Below, one piece after another: positions 42,189 through 50,705 of a DNA stretch of 64,000 bases. The stretch is taken from contig NZ_JACHDP010000001.1 in the NCBI RefSeq assembly GCF_014201145.1, positions 434,001 through 498,000 on the forward strand, read 5' to 3'. Numbering within the stretch: the stretch's first letter is position 1; every line of letters begins with the position of its first letter. The notes under the pieces are model-generated. The model was given only the letters and a program-made list of their open reading frames with translations, made no database searches and was not told the origin of the DNA. Both the position numbers and the translations under genes were made by a program. This DNA comes from Micromonospora parathelypteridis (GTDB taxonomy: Bacteria > Actinomycetota > Actinomycetes > Mycobacteriales > Micromonosporaceae).

Positions 42189-44171
42189 TCAGGTCAGCCG
42201 ACCGACCCCGGCACCCGCGGTGACCAGGGTCGGAACATTCGCCGCGGGGTCGAGCTGGTACGGGTAGTAGGTACGCGGCTCGACGACCGTGCCGGCGGTT
42301 TCGGGCTGGCCGGAGTTGACGAAGACGTTGCCGCGCTGCACGGCACGGCCGGGCCCGCTGTCGGCGTACCCGCTCGCGGAGTGCAGCGGGTACGGGACGT
42401 CCCGGAAATAGTTGGCCTCGACCAGGACACCGGCGTTCTCCGTCGACGCGACGCCGTAGAGGGCGTTGCCGAGGAAGTAGTTGTTGTAGACGTGCACCGG
42501 ATCGCCGAACCGGACCCGGGGATGGCGTTGGCGGCTGTGGTCGAAAAAGTTGTGGTGGATGCTCACCTTCAAGTGCCCGATGTCAGTGGACGCCGCGCCG
42601 TCGGAATGTCCGATGAGCATGCTCTTGTCGGCGTGGTCGAAGTGGTTCCAGGAGACGGTCACGTAGTCGGCACCCCGCACGATGTCGACCGAGCCGTCGA
42701 TCGCGCCGGCGAAGCGGTTGTGGTCGATCCAGATGTGGTGGGAGTTCTGCCCGATGTTGACCGCGTCGTCTTCGGCCTCGATGAAGTTGATGTTGCGAAC
42801 GATCACGTTGTACGACCGGTAGAAGTCCAGCCCGCCACCGGTGATCTCGGCGTTCCCGACGCCGATGATCGTCTTGTTCGGCCGCACCCCCTGCTTGCTG
42901 CTGATCCGGATCACGCCGCTGACCTGGATGACCATCGGTCCGATGGTGTCGATGTAGTCGAGGAAGTCCGCCGCGTTGGTCGCGGTGACCACCGGGCCGC
43001 CGGCCCCGCCGGTCGTACCGTTCTGACCGAGCGCGACGACGCTGGCGAACCCGTCCGGCTGACTGGCCGGCACCGCGCTCGGCGAGGCAGCGGTGAGCGT
43101 CGACGGCAGCCTGCCCACCCCGGCGCCCGCCGGAACGGTGGTCGGTACGTCGGCGGCGGGGGTGAGCTGGTACGGGTAGTAACCGCGCGGATCCGGAACG
43201 GTGCCACGGGTCTCAATCGGATGGTTGCAGGCGACGAGGATGTTTCCCCGTGCCACGATCCGGCCCAGGTCGCCACTGAAGTCCACCCGGCCGGGGTTGT
43301 TCACGGAGTAGAAGTAGTTGTTCTCCATGAGCACGGCGGCGTCGTAGGTGGACGCGACGCCGTAGCTGTTGTCGTAGTAGTAGTTGTTGTAGACGTGCGC
43401 CAACGCGGAGAATCGCACCCGGGGGTTGCGCTGGTCGGAACGGTTGAAGTAATTGTGGTGATAGGTGACCCGCAACCGGCCTGTGTCCTGCGGGCCGGCA
43501 TCCTCGTCATGGCCCAGCAACAACGTCTTGTCATGATCGTGGAAGTGATTCCAGGAGACGGTCACAAAATCGGATCCCCGTTTGATGTCCACCGCGCCGT
43601 CATCGCCATTGGAGAACTCGTTGTGGTCGATCCAGATGTGGTGCGAGAACATCTGCACGTTGATCAGGTCGTCGCTCGCGCCGGTCAGGTGCAGATTTCG
43701 GATGATGATGTTGTGTACCGCGTTCGCCGGCGGTGCGGTGACGTCGTCGTCGACCGGCACACCGATGTTCAGCCCACCGCCGGAGAGCTTGGCGGTGGCA
43801 CCGATGCCGACGATGGTCTTGTCCGAGGCGACGTCGTACATCCCGTCGCTACTGCCGGCGGGCAGGTTGATGGTGCCGGCGACCTGGATGACATAGGGCC
43901 CCGGCCGGGCGATGTAATCCAGGAACTGGACGGTGGTGGCGACGGTGACGGTCGGTCCGCCGGCCCCGCCGGTGGTGCCGTCCTGGCCGAGCGCCGCGAC
44001 GCTGGCGAAACCGTCAGCGGGACCGGCCACAGCACTGGTGACCGGGTCCACCGACGCGGCAGCAGGGGTGGCTTTGGCCAGCCCAGGAGGAGTGAGCAGG
44101 ACGGCGACGAGGCCGACGGCGGCGAGTGACCACCAGCGCGACGGGAGACGGCGAGCGGAAGTGGAGCGCAT
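42189..44171 (-). CDS. Secreted tandem pectate lyase with two PL1 domains
   Basis: A 660-residue exported enzyme predicted to cleave polygalacturonate by beta-elimination. Signal peptide about 1-35. Two complete parallel beta-helix PL1 domains: domain 1 about 50-355, domain 2 about 370-660. Each has the calcium-site WIDHN (180-184; 481-485) and the catalytic-Arg strand (RNPRVRF 248-254; RHPRVRF 549-555), with DGxxDIxRGxxxVTVSWNH between. The domains differ clearly, so this is an old duplication. No carbohydrate-binding module. ATG at 44171 is chosen by its signal peptide and AAGG upstream; the open extension to 44414 would include the operator and promoter. Confidence 0.92.
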   Translation of the reverse strand: MRSTSARRLPSRWWSLAAVGLVAVLLTPPGLAKATPAAASVDPVTSAVAGPADGFASVAALGQDGTTGGAGGPTVTVATTVQFLDYIARPGPYVIQVAGTINLPAGSSDGMYDVASDKTIVGIGATAKLSGGGLNIGVPVDDDVTAPPANAVHNIIIRNLHLTGASDDLINVQMFSHHIWIDHNEFSNGDDGAVDIKRGSDFVTVSWNHFHDHDKTLLLGHDEDAGPQDTGRLRVTYHHNYFNRSDQRNPRVRFSALAHVYNNYYYDNSYGVASTYDAAVLMENNYFYSVNNPGRVDFSGDLGRIVARGNILVACNHPIETRGTVPDPRGYYPYQLTPAADVPTTVPAGAGVGRLPSTLTAASPSAVPASQPDGFASVVALGQNGTTGGAGGPVVTATNAADFLDYIDTIGPMVIQVSGVIRISSKQGVRPNKTIIGVGNAEITGGGLDFYRSYNVIVRNINFIEAEDDAVNIGQNSHHIWIDHNRFAGAIDGSVDIVRGADYVTVSWNHFDHADKSMLIGHSDGAASTDIGHLKVSIHHNFFDHSRQRHPRVRFGDPVHVYNNYFLGNALYGVASTENAGVLVEANYFRDVPYPLHSASGYADSGPGRAVQRGNVFVNSGQPETAGTVVEPRTYYPYQLDPAANVPTLVTAGAGVGRLT

Positions 44172-44325
44172 CTGGCTGCCTTTCGCGGGACGAATCGCGG
44201 ACCGGGCGGGGGTCCGACGGGCCGCAGCGGCGAGCCCGAGCCGGTCCGTGACGCCTGGACGTCGGCGACACGAGGCATGGGCGAGCGCCGGATCGGCCGG
44301 CGATCCGTGGCGGTGGGGGTGAGGG

Positions 44326-44341
44326 CGGAAAGCGCTTTCCG
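44326..44341. promoter_or_regulatory. Perfect LacI-type operator for the tandem pectate lyase
   Basis: CGGAAAGCGCTTTCCG, a perfect 16-bp palindrome of the LacI/GalR class, lying at the predicted transcription start 6 nt below the -10 box. Binding would block initiation. The cognate repressor is not in the window. Confidence 0.7.
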
Positions 44342-44347
44342 GCACCC

Positions 44348-44377
44348 ATGCTAGACAGGACAATTGATCCATGTCAA
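44348..44377 (-). promoter_or_regulatory. Promoter of the tandem pectate lyase
   Basis: Minus strand: -35 TTGACA (44377-44372, exact consensus), 18-nt spacer, -10 TAGCAT (44353-44348). The strongest sigma-70-type promoter I see in the window. Confidence 0.7.
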
Positions 44378-44547
44378 TCAACTGATCATCACTTCCTGCA
44401 AACGGTTGCCGCATTGATCACGGACTACTTCTGTGATCTCGTGGCCGCCGAAGCGCGGACGCGGCCCCCGCACCCTCATCAATGCGGATAAATGCCGCAG
44501 GTTCACTGTTGGGCATTGACGTTGATCAAGCTTCTGTGCTTCCTTCG

Positions 44548-44563
44548 CTGCAAACCTTTGCAG
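44548..44563. promoter_or_regulatory. Perfect CTGCAAA dyad in the pectate lyase interval
   Basis: CTGCAAA-CC-TTTGCAG, perfect 7-bp arms. It resembles LacI-family or other sugar-repressor sites and is about 350 nt upstream of the right-hand lyase promoter. Role inferred only. Confidence 0.45.
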
Positions 44564-44911
44564 GCACGGGAGGTGGATATCGGCGCCAGTCAGGCCCATC
44601 GGCCGAGGCCTCCCCGTCCGGCTGCCGCGCCACCAACGCACCGCACGGCGGGCTGTCCAGCGGGTGCCGCCGAGCGCCGATCGGCGCTCACGGCCGGACA
44701 CGCACCACGGACGGCTCGGCTGATCGGCGCATGGCGGCGCCGAGCATCGACAGCTGAACTCCAGCCGCCGCGAGAAAATCGCTGAGCGGCCGCAAAGAAT
44801 GGGCATTACTGCCCGGTGAGAATCGGGCCGAATGCCGATCAGCTCGGCTGCCAGCGGCCGGGCAATACACAATGCCCAAATAGCCTGCAACATACCTGCA
44901 CATTCAATGCA

Positions 44912-44941
44912 TTGACTCTTGCCAGTACGTCTCCCTACCGT
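44912..44941 (+). promoter_or_regulatory. Promoter of the second pectate lyase
   Basis: -35 TTGACT (44912-44917), 18-nt spacer, -10 TACCGT (44936-44941), giving a leader of about 70 nt before the ATG at 45016. Confidence 0.5.
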
Positions 44942-45015
44942 TTGTGTATGGCTCATTTCATATCCGTTACGCCCTCGGATTCCTGAAGCCGCCACCACCA
45001 CCAGGGAGGCCCACG

Positions 45016-46632
45016 ATGACATCAATGAACCCTCGGGGCCGGCCGGGGCCGCGGCTGATCGCCGCGACACTGGCCGCCGGAGCGCTCGCCGCCGCAGCCG
45101 TGCTCATCGCCACCCCACCCGCCTTCGCCGACACGCTGTTCAGCGACGATTTCTCCGACGGCAACTCGACCGGCTGGTCGCGGTCCGGGGGCAGCTGGTC
45201 GGTCGTGACCGACGGCTCACTGGCCTTTCGGCAGTCCGGCGCCAGCAGCGATGCCCGGGCGTTGACCCCAGCCCCGGGCTGGGCGGACTACGGCGTCCAG
45301 GCGCGGGTCAGACCCACCGGGTTCGGCGGTACGAACCGGCACGTCGGGGTGATCGCCCGGGCGCAGAACAGCAGCAGCTACTACGCGTTGGCGGTCACCG
45401 CCAGCGGCGGCATCCAGCTGCTCAAGCGGTCCGGCGGCGACCCGGTGGCGCTCGACTCGGCCGCCGGCGGCGTGACCACCGGCAGCTGGGCCACGCTCCG
45501 TCTGGAGGCCGTGGGCTCGACACTGCGGGGCTACGTCAACGGCACGTTGGTGGTCGAGGCGACCGACGGCGCGTTCGCCGCCGGTCGCGCCGGACTCGCC
45601 ACGTCGTACGCCAGCGCCTCCTTCGACGATGTCAGGGTGGACACGGAGACCGGGGCGCCTGGGGAACCGCCGGGCGAGCCGACGCTGCCGCCCACCGAGC
45701 CACCGCTGGATCCAGGCGCACCGCCGATCGGCTTCGCGTCGGTGAACGCCCTCGGCCAGAACGGCACCACCGGTGGCGCGGGCGGTCCGACCGTCACCGT
45801 CGACACCGCCGCCGAATTCCTCGCCGCGATCGGCACCGCCGGCGCGTTGAACATCCGGGTCAACGGTGTGATCGCGCTACCCGGTCCGATGCACGACGTC
45901 ACCTCGGACAAGACGATCGTCGGCGTGGGCGCCGGGTCGGGCATCACCGGCGGCGGCCTGAACATCGGCCTGCCGGTGAGCACCGCGACCAGCCCACCCG
46001 CCAACGCCGTGCACAACGTGATCGTCCGCAACCTGAACTTCCGCAACACCGTGGACGACGCGATCAACGTGCAGATGTTCTCGCACCACATCTGGATCGA
46101 CCACAACGACCTGGCGTACGGCTACGACGGGCTGATCGACATCAAGCGCGGCGCCAGCTACGTCACGGTCTCCTGGAACCACACCCACCACCACACGAAG
46201 AACATGCTGCTCGGACACGACGACAGCAATGCCGCCCAGGACACCAGCTATCTGAAGGTGACCTACCACCACAACTGGTTCGACCGGACGCCGCAGCGCA
46301 ATCCGCGCGTCCGCTTCGGCGAGCCGGTGCACGTGTTCAACAACTACTTCGTCTACAACACCGACGTCGGGGTCGCCTGCCAGCTCAACTCCGGATGCGT
46401 CGTTGAGGGCAACTACTTCGAGGACGTCGAGGTTCCGTGGTCGATCAGCTACGCCGGGTCCAAGGGTCGGCTGATCGCCCGGAACAACGTGCTCGCCGGC
46501 ACCAGCGAGCCGGGTGACGCGGGTGGCTCCGTGCAGGAGCCGAGCACCTACTACCCCTACACCGTCACCGATCCGAGCACGATCAAGTCGGTCGTCTCGG
46601 CCGGCTCGGGCACCGGAAAGCTCGGCTACTAG
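45016..46632 (+). CDS. Secreted pectate lyase with N-terminal LamG-like domain
   Basis: A 538-residue exported pectate lyase. Signal peptide about 1-38 (ends PPAFA-D). A jelly-roll LamG/concanavalin-like domain (about 40-210; DDFSDGNSTGWSRSGGSW, ending SFDDVRVDT) probably binds polysaccharide. A Pro-rich linker (about 211-236) leads to one PL1 beta-helix (about 238-538) with WIDHN at about 360-364 and RNPRVRF at about 428-434. GGAGG precedes the ATG at 45016. The N-domain is clearly paralogous to that of the next gene. Confidence 0.92.
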   Translation: MTSMNPRGRPGPRLIAATLAAGALAAAAVLIATPPAFADTLFSDDFSDGNSTGWSRSGGSWSVVTDGSLAFRQSGASSDARALTPAPGWADYGVQARVRPTGFGGTNRHVGVIARAQNSSSYYALAVTASGGIQLLKRSGGDPVALDSAAGGVTTGSWATLRLEAVGSTLRGYVNGTLVVEATDGAFAAGRAGLATSYASASFDDVRVDTETGAPGEPPGEPTLPPTEPPLDPGAPPIGFASVNALGQNGTTGGAGGPTVTVDTAAEFLAAIGTAGALNIRVNGVIALPGPMHDVTSDKTIVGVGAGSGITGGGLNIGLPVSTATSPPANAVHNVIVRNLNFRNTVDDAINVQMFSHHIWIDHNDLAYGYDGLIDIKRGASYVTVSWNHTHHHTKNMLLGHDDSNAAQDTSYLKVTYHHNWFDRTPQRNPRVRFGEPVHVFNNYFVYNTDVGVACQLNSGCVVEGNYFEDVEVPWSISYAGSKGRLIARNNVLAGTSEPGDAGGSVQEPSTYYPYTVTDPSTIKSVVSAGSGTGKLGY

Positions 46633-46698
46633 CAGTGGCGGCCGGGGCCGGTCGCCCAGCACCAGCCCCGGCACCAAGGGACGACGCCACTCCGATAT

Positions 46699-46714
46699 AT
46701 CGATGTAGATCGAT
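46699..46714. promoter_or_regulatory. Paired ATCGAT element before the third pectate lyase
   Basis: ATCGAT (46699-46704) and ATCGAT (46709-46714), separated by 4 nt, within the 125-bp gap. Each half is itself palindromic. Possibly an operator; the gap has no clear consensus promoter, so read-through from the upstream lyase is also possible. Confidence 0.4.
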
Positions 46715-46757
46715 TTGATGCCCACGTTCCTGGGCTGACCACCACCAAGGAGGTTCC

Positions 46758-49298
46758 GTGCACACCACCGAAACCTGGCGAAGGCATCGCCGAGGTCTCC
46801 TGATCGCGATCGGGGCCGCGCTCGCCGCGGTCGCGCTCGTCCTTGGCATGGGGGCCACCGGCGCCTACGCCGACACCCTCTTCACCGACGACTTCGAGGA
46901 CGGCAACGCCACCGGTTGGACCACCTCCGGCGGCAGTTGGTCGGTCGCCACCGACGGATCCCGGGTCTACCGGCAGTCCGGCACCAGCAGTGACGCCCGC
47001 TCGTTGGCCGGCACGGCGAGCTGGACTGACTACTCGGTCCAGGCCACCGCCAAGCCGACCGCCTTCAACGGCTCCAACCGCTTCGTCGCCCTGTTGGCCC
47101 GGGCGCAGAGCAGCACCAGCTACTACTACCTGGCTCTGCGCAGCAACAACACCGTCGAACTCAAGCGGCTCAGCGGCGGCTCCGGCACCACGCTGGACAG
47201 CGCGGCCGTCACGGTGACCGTCGGCACCGCGTACACCCTGCGGATCGACGTTGCCGGCAACTCGCTCAAGGGCTACGTCAACGGCACGCTGCTGACCGAG
47301 GCCACGGACAGCCAGTTCGCCAGCGGCCGGATCGGCGTGGCCACCTTCAACGCCAGCGCGAACTTCGACAACGTCCAGGTCACCGCCACTGTTCCCGACC
47401 CGGACCCGACCGACCCGACGGATCCGCCCGGCAACCCGGGCCCGAACGTGGCCGACGGCTGGGCCTCGGTCGACGCCTGGGGTCAGAACGGCACCACCGG
47501 CGGTGCCGGTGGGCCGACCGTCACGGTGACCACCGCCGCGCAGTTCATCACCGAGGCCGCCTCGGCCGGACCGAAGATCATTCAGGTGAACGGGCTGCTC
47601 GCGCTGCCCGGCCCGATGCACGAGGTCAGCTCCGACAAGACGATCGTCGGTCTCGGCGCCAACTCGGGCTTCACCGGCGGTGGCCTCAACATCGGCCTGC
47701 CAATCGACAACGCGGTCACCAGCCCGCCCGCGAACGCCGTCAACAACGTCATCATCCGGAACCTCAACTTCCGCAACTGGGCGGACGACGCCATGAACGT
47801 CCAGATGTTCTCCCACCACATCTGGATCGACCACAACACCTGGACCACCGGCTCGGACGGCGGCCTCGACATCAAGCGCGGCTCGTCGTACGTGACGGTG
47901 TCCTACAACCACGCCGACGGCACCAACAAGAACATGCTGCTCGGGCACGACGACGGCAACGCCGCCCAGGACACCGGGCGGCTGAAGGTCTCCTACCACC
48001 ACAACTTCTTCGACGAGACCCGCCAGCGCAACCCCCGGGTCCGTTTCGGCGACCAGGTGCACGTCTACAGCAACTACTACCTCAACACCGGTGACTACGG
48101 CGTCGCGGCCACCGAGAACTCCGGCGTGATCGTCGAGGGCAACTACTTCGAGAACGTCGACGACCCGTACCACCTGGCCGAGGCCGACTCCGGCCCCGGG
48201 AGGCTGGTCGCTCGGAACAACTGCCTGGTCAACACGGGCGCGGGCGAGACCGGGGGCACCGTCACGAATCCGTCGTACTCGTACACCATCACCACCGCCT
48301 GCGACATCAAGGCCGTCGTGACCGCGCAGGCCGGAGTCGGCAAGGTCGGCCTGCCGGGCGGGCCGACCACCCCGACCCCGACCACCCCGCCGCCGACCAC
48401 CCCGCCGCCGACCACCCCTCCCCCGACCACCCCGCCGCCGAACCCGCCGCAGACCGGCCTCGTCGGCTGGGCCACCCAGAACGGCGGCACCACCGGCGGC
48501 GCGGCGGGCCAGACGGTCACCGTCTCCGACGGCCAGGCGCTCGCCGACGCCCTGGAGTCGGCGTCACCGTTGGTCATCCGGGTGCAGGGCTCGCTCAGCA
48601 TGCCGGACACGATGAACGACGTCCGCTCCAACAAGACCGTGCTCGGCGTCGGCAACGCCACGCTGGACAACGGACTGAACGTCAGCAGTGCCACCAACGT
48701 CATCATCCGTAACCTCACGTTCCGGGGCTGGGACGACGACGCGGTGAACGTGCAGAATTCGCGCAACGTCTGGATCGACCACAACACCTTCGACGGCGGC
48801 TACGACGGCGCGTTGGACATCAAGCGCGAGTCCGACTTCGTGACCGTCTCCTGGAACCGGGTCACGAACCACACCAAGAGCATGCTGCTCGGGCACGACG
48901 ACGGACACACCGCCGACATCGGACACCTGCGGGTGACGTACCACCACAACTGGTTCGACGGCAGCAAGGAGCGGCACCCCCGGGTCCGGTTCGGTGACCC
49001 GGTACACGTGTTCAACAACTACTACTACAACGCGGACTACGGCGTCGCGTCCACCATGGGCGCCGGGGTGCTCGTCGAGGGGAACTCCTTCGAGAACGTG
49101 ACCCGGCCCACCGCCGTCGGCTACGCCGAGTCGGACCCGGGTGACCTTGTCCAGCGGAACAACGTCTTCGTCAACTCCGGTGCGCCGGAGAGCGCGGGTG
49201 ACGTCGCCGCCATCCCGTACTCCTACCAACTCGACGCCGCCAGCGGCGTCAAGGCGACCGTCACCGCGGGTGCCGGCGCCGGACGCATCACCGTCTGA
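46758..49298 (+). CDS. Secreted three-module pectate lyase (LamG + PL1 + PL1)
   Basis: An 846-residue exported enzyme. GTG start with AAGGAGG just upstream. Signal peptide about 1-38 (ends TGAYA-D), LamG-like domain (about 40-212), short D/P-rich linker, PL1 domain 1 (about 228-530), a P-T-T-P-P-type repetitive linker (about 533-565), then PL1 domain 2 (about 567-846). Both PL1 domains keep WIDHN and the N/H-PRVRFG strand, so both are probably active. Domain 2 is closest in style to the second domain of the left-hand tandem enzyme. The multi-catalytic, linker-joined layout suggests processive or synergistic attack on insoluble pectin. Confidence 0.92.
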   Translation: MHTTETWRRHRRGLLIAIGAALAAVALVLGMGATGAYADTLFTDDFEDGNATGWTTSGGSWSVATDGSRVYRQSGTSSDARSLAGTASWTDYSVQATAKPTAFNGSNRFVALLARAQSSTSYYYLALRSNNTVELKRLSGGSGTTLDSAAVTVTVGTAYTLRIDVAGNSLKGYVNGTLLTEATDSQFASGRIGVATFNASANFDNVQVTATVPDPDPTDPTDPPGNPGPNVADGWASVDAWGQNGTTGGAGGPTVTVTTAAQFITEAASAGPKIIQVNGLLALPGPMHEVSSDKTIVGLGANSGFTGGGLNIGLPIDNAVTSPPANAVNNVIIRNLNFRNWADDAMNVQMFSHHIWIDHNTWTTGSDGGLDIKRGSSYVTVSYNHADGTNKNMLLGHDDGNAAQDTGRLKVSYHHNFFDETRQRNPRVRFGDQVHVYSNYYLNTGDYGVAATENSGVIVEGNYFENVDDPYHLAEADSGPGRLVARNNCLVNTGAGETGGTVTNPSYSYTITTACDIKAVVTAQAGVGKVGLPGGPTTPTPTTPPPTTPPPTTPPPTTPPPNPPQTGLVGWATQNGGTTGGAAGQTVTVSDGQALADALESASPLVIRVQGSLSMPDTMNDVRSNKTVLGVGNATLDNGLNVSSATNVIIRNLTFRGWDDDAVNVQNSRNVWIDHNTFDGGYDGALDIKRESDFVTVSWNRVTNHTKSMLLGHDDGHTADIGHLRVTYHHNWFDGSKERHPRVRFGDPVHVFNNYYYNADYGVASTMGAGVLVEGNSFENVTRPTAVGYAESDPGDLVQRNNVFVNSGAPESAGDVAAIPYSYQLDAASGVKATVTAGAGAGRITV

Positions 49299-49594
49299 CC
49301 GAGCCACGCAGGTGGGGCGGCGGTCCCCGGACCGTCGCCCCAGCCCTGCGTAGGAAGCCGATCCGGTCAGACCGCGCCGAGTCTCGTGGCGCTAGCCGAA
49401 GGTACGCCGTAGCGGTGGCCGAAAGGTGGATCGAGCACCGAGCGGGGCAGTGACCGGGCCCGCCCGTTCGAGGCCGTGCCGACGAAACTGTTATCCCGGT
49501 ATGGCCGGCCAGTCTCCTGAGGGGAGGCGCTGGTGGCGATCAACCACCACACCTCACTCAGTTAGCGGTGCGACCACGTGAAGGAGCGGAAGCG
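49299..49594. other. Gap between the third pectate lyase and the GH128 gene
   Basis: 296 bp. After the terminator at 49314-49341 I see no gene, no clear promoter consensus and no strong repeat; the last 30 nt carry the AAGGAG ribosome binding site of the next gene. Confidence 0.4.
49314..49341 (+). terminator. Terminator of the third pectate lyase
   Basis: 13-bp arms GGGGCGGCGGTCC (49314-49326) and GGACCGTCGCCCC (49329-49341), one mismatch, 15 nt past the stop. Confidence 0.7.
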
Positions 49595-50704
49595 ATGCGC
49601 GGAACCGGTGACGGCCGAGCCGACACCTCGAAGGTGACCCGGGGCGTCCACGCGGAGCCCCGACGCGGGCTGCGTGGTCACCTCCCGTTCGGCGCGAAGC
49701 GCCTGCTGTGGCCCCTCGCCGTGGCCGCGGTGGTCGCCGTACTGGTGACCGGGGTGATCGTCGTGGTGCAACCGACCGGGCCCGCGCCCGCCCCCGCGGC
49801 GACGCAGGCGGTCGACGCGCTGCCGCCGACGAGCCCGGGACCCGGCCCGTCCACCGCGACCACGCCCACTGCCACGACGAGCCCGGCGGGGGTGACCCCG
49901 ACGCCCACGACCACCCCGACGGTGAAGCCGACCACCGGCCGTCCGGTTGCCCCGGCGGCGCCAGCGGTGAGCTCGAAGCGCAAGGGCGTCGGTGTGTGGA
50001 CCTTCGACGGCGTCAGCGCGGCGCTGGCCAGCTCCGGAGCGAGTTGGTACTACACCTGGGACGTGGCCCACCAGGGCGTCACCAGCCCGAAGAACTCCGA
50101 GTTCGTTCCGATGATCTGGGGGGCGAAGAGCGTCACCGCCAACAATCTGCAGCAGGCCAAGAAGAACGGCCGCTACCTGCTCGGGTTCAACGAGCCGGAC
50201 CTGGCTGGCCAGGCGGAGATGACCGTCGAGCAGGCCTTGGAGCTGTGGCCGCAGTTGCAGGCCACCGGCCTTCCGCTGGGCAGCCCGGCGGTGGCCTGGG
50301 GCGGTGACCGGCCGGGCGAGTGGCTCGACCGTTTCATGGCCGGCGTCAAGCAGCGCGGTTACCGGGTCGACTTCATCGCCCTGCACTGGTACGGCGGAGA
50401 CTTCACCACCGCCAACGCGGTCAACCAGCTCAAGTCGTACCTCCAGGCGGTGCACGACCGCTACAAGCTGCCGATCTGGCTCACCGAGTTCGCGCTGATC
50501 GACTTCGCCAACGGCGTTCGCTTCCCGACCCAGGCACAGCAGGCCGCGTTCCTCACCGCGGCGACCCGGATGCTGGGCGGCCTGTCCTGGCTGCACCGGT
50601 ACGCCTGGTTCGGCCTGCCCGCCACGGACAAGGACCAGACCGGGCTGTTCCGTACCGGTAGCGAAGCGACCGCCGTCGGCCGCGCCTACCAGGCGGCCCG
50701 CTGA
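49595..50704 (+). CDS. GH128-type glucanase, membrane-anchored or secreted
   Basis: A 369-residue protein with a short basic N-terminus, one hydrophobic helix (about 39-58, LLWPLAVAAVVAVLVTGVIVVV), a long Pro/Thr linker (about 60-132) and a catalytic TIM barrel (about 138-369). YLLGFNEPDL carries the probable acid/base Glu and IWLTEFALIDF the nucleophile Glu; ASWYYTWDV and FIALHWYGG are also typical of GH128 (Asl1-like). The family attacks beta-1,3-glucans. The anchor may be a signal-anchor rather than a cleaved peptide. ATG at 49595 has AAGGAG eight bases upstream. Confidence 0.85.
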   Translation: MRGTGDGRADTSKVTRGVHAEPRRGLRGHLPFGAKRLLWPLAVAAVVAVLVTGVIVVVQPTGPAPAPAATQAVDALPPTSPGPGPSTATTPTATTSPAGVTPTPTTTPTVKPTTGRPVAPAAPAVSSKRKGVGVWTFDGVSAALASSGASWYYTWDVAHQGVTSPKNSEFVPMIWGAKSVTANNLQQAKKNGRYLLGFNEPDLAGQAEMTVEQALELWPQLQATGLPLGSPAVAWGGDRPGEWLDRFMAGVKQRGYRVDFIALHWYGGDFTTANAVNQLKSYLQAVHDRYKLPIWLTEFALIDFANGVRFPTQAQQAAFLTAATRMLGGLSWLHRYAWFGLPATDKDQTGLFRTGSEATAVGRAYQAAR

Positions 50705-50705
50705 C

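Larger units (their letters stand above)
44172..45015. other. Regulatory interval between divergent pectate lyase genes
   Basis: 844 bp without a gene. It contains the promoter and operator of the left lyase, the promoter of the right lyase, and several further dyads: GCAAACGGTTGC (44398-44409), CTGCAAACCTTTGCAG (44548-44563), GGGCATTACTGCCC (44801-44814) and GGGCAATACACAATGCCC (44860-44877). GC content drops locally. The density of symmetric sites suggests multi-input control. Confidence 0.6.

Noticed and set aside
42147..44129. 660-codon plus-strand open frame
   Set aside because: Mirror of the tandem pectate lyase; the repeated V-V-D-V pattern arises from the complement of the beta-helix codons.
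48360..48450. Tandem CCGACCACCCCGCCG-type repeats
   Set aside because: They encode the Pro/Thr linker between two lyase domains and are explained by the protein.
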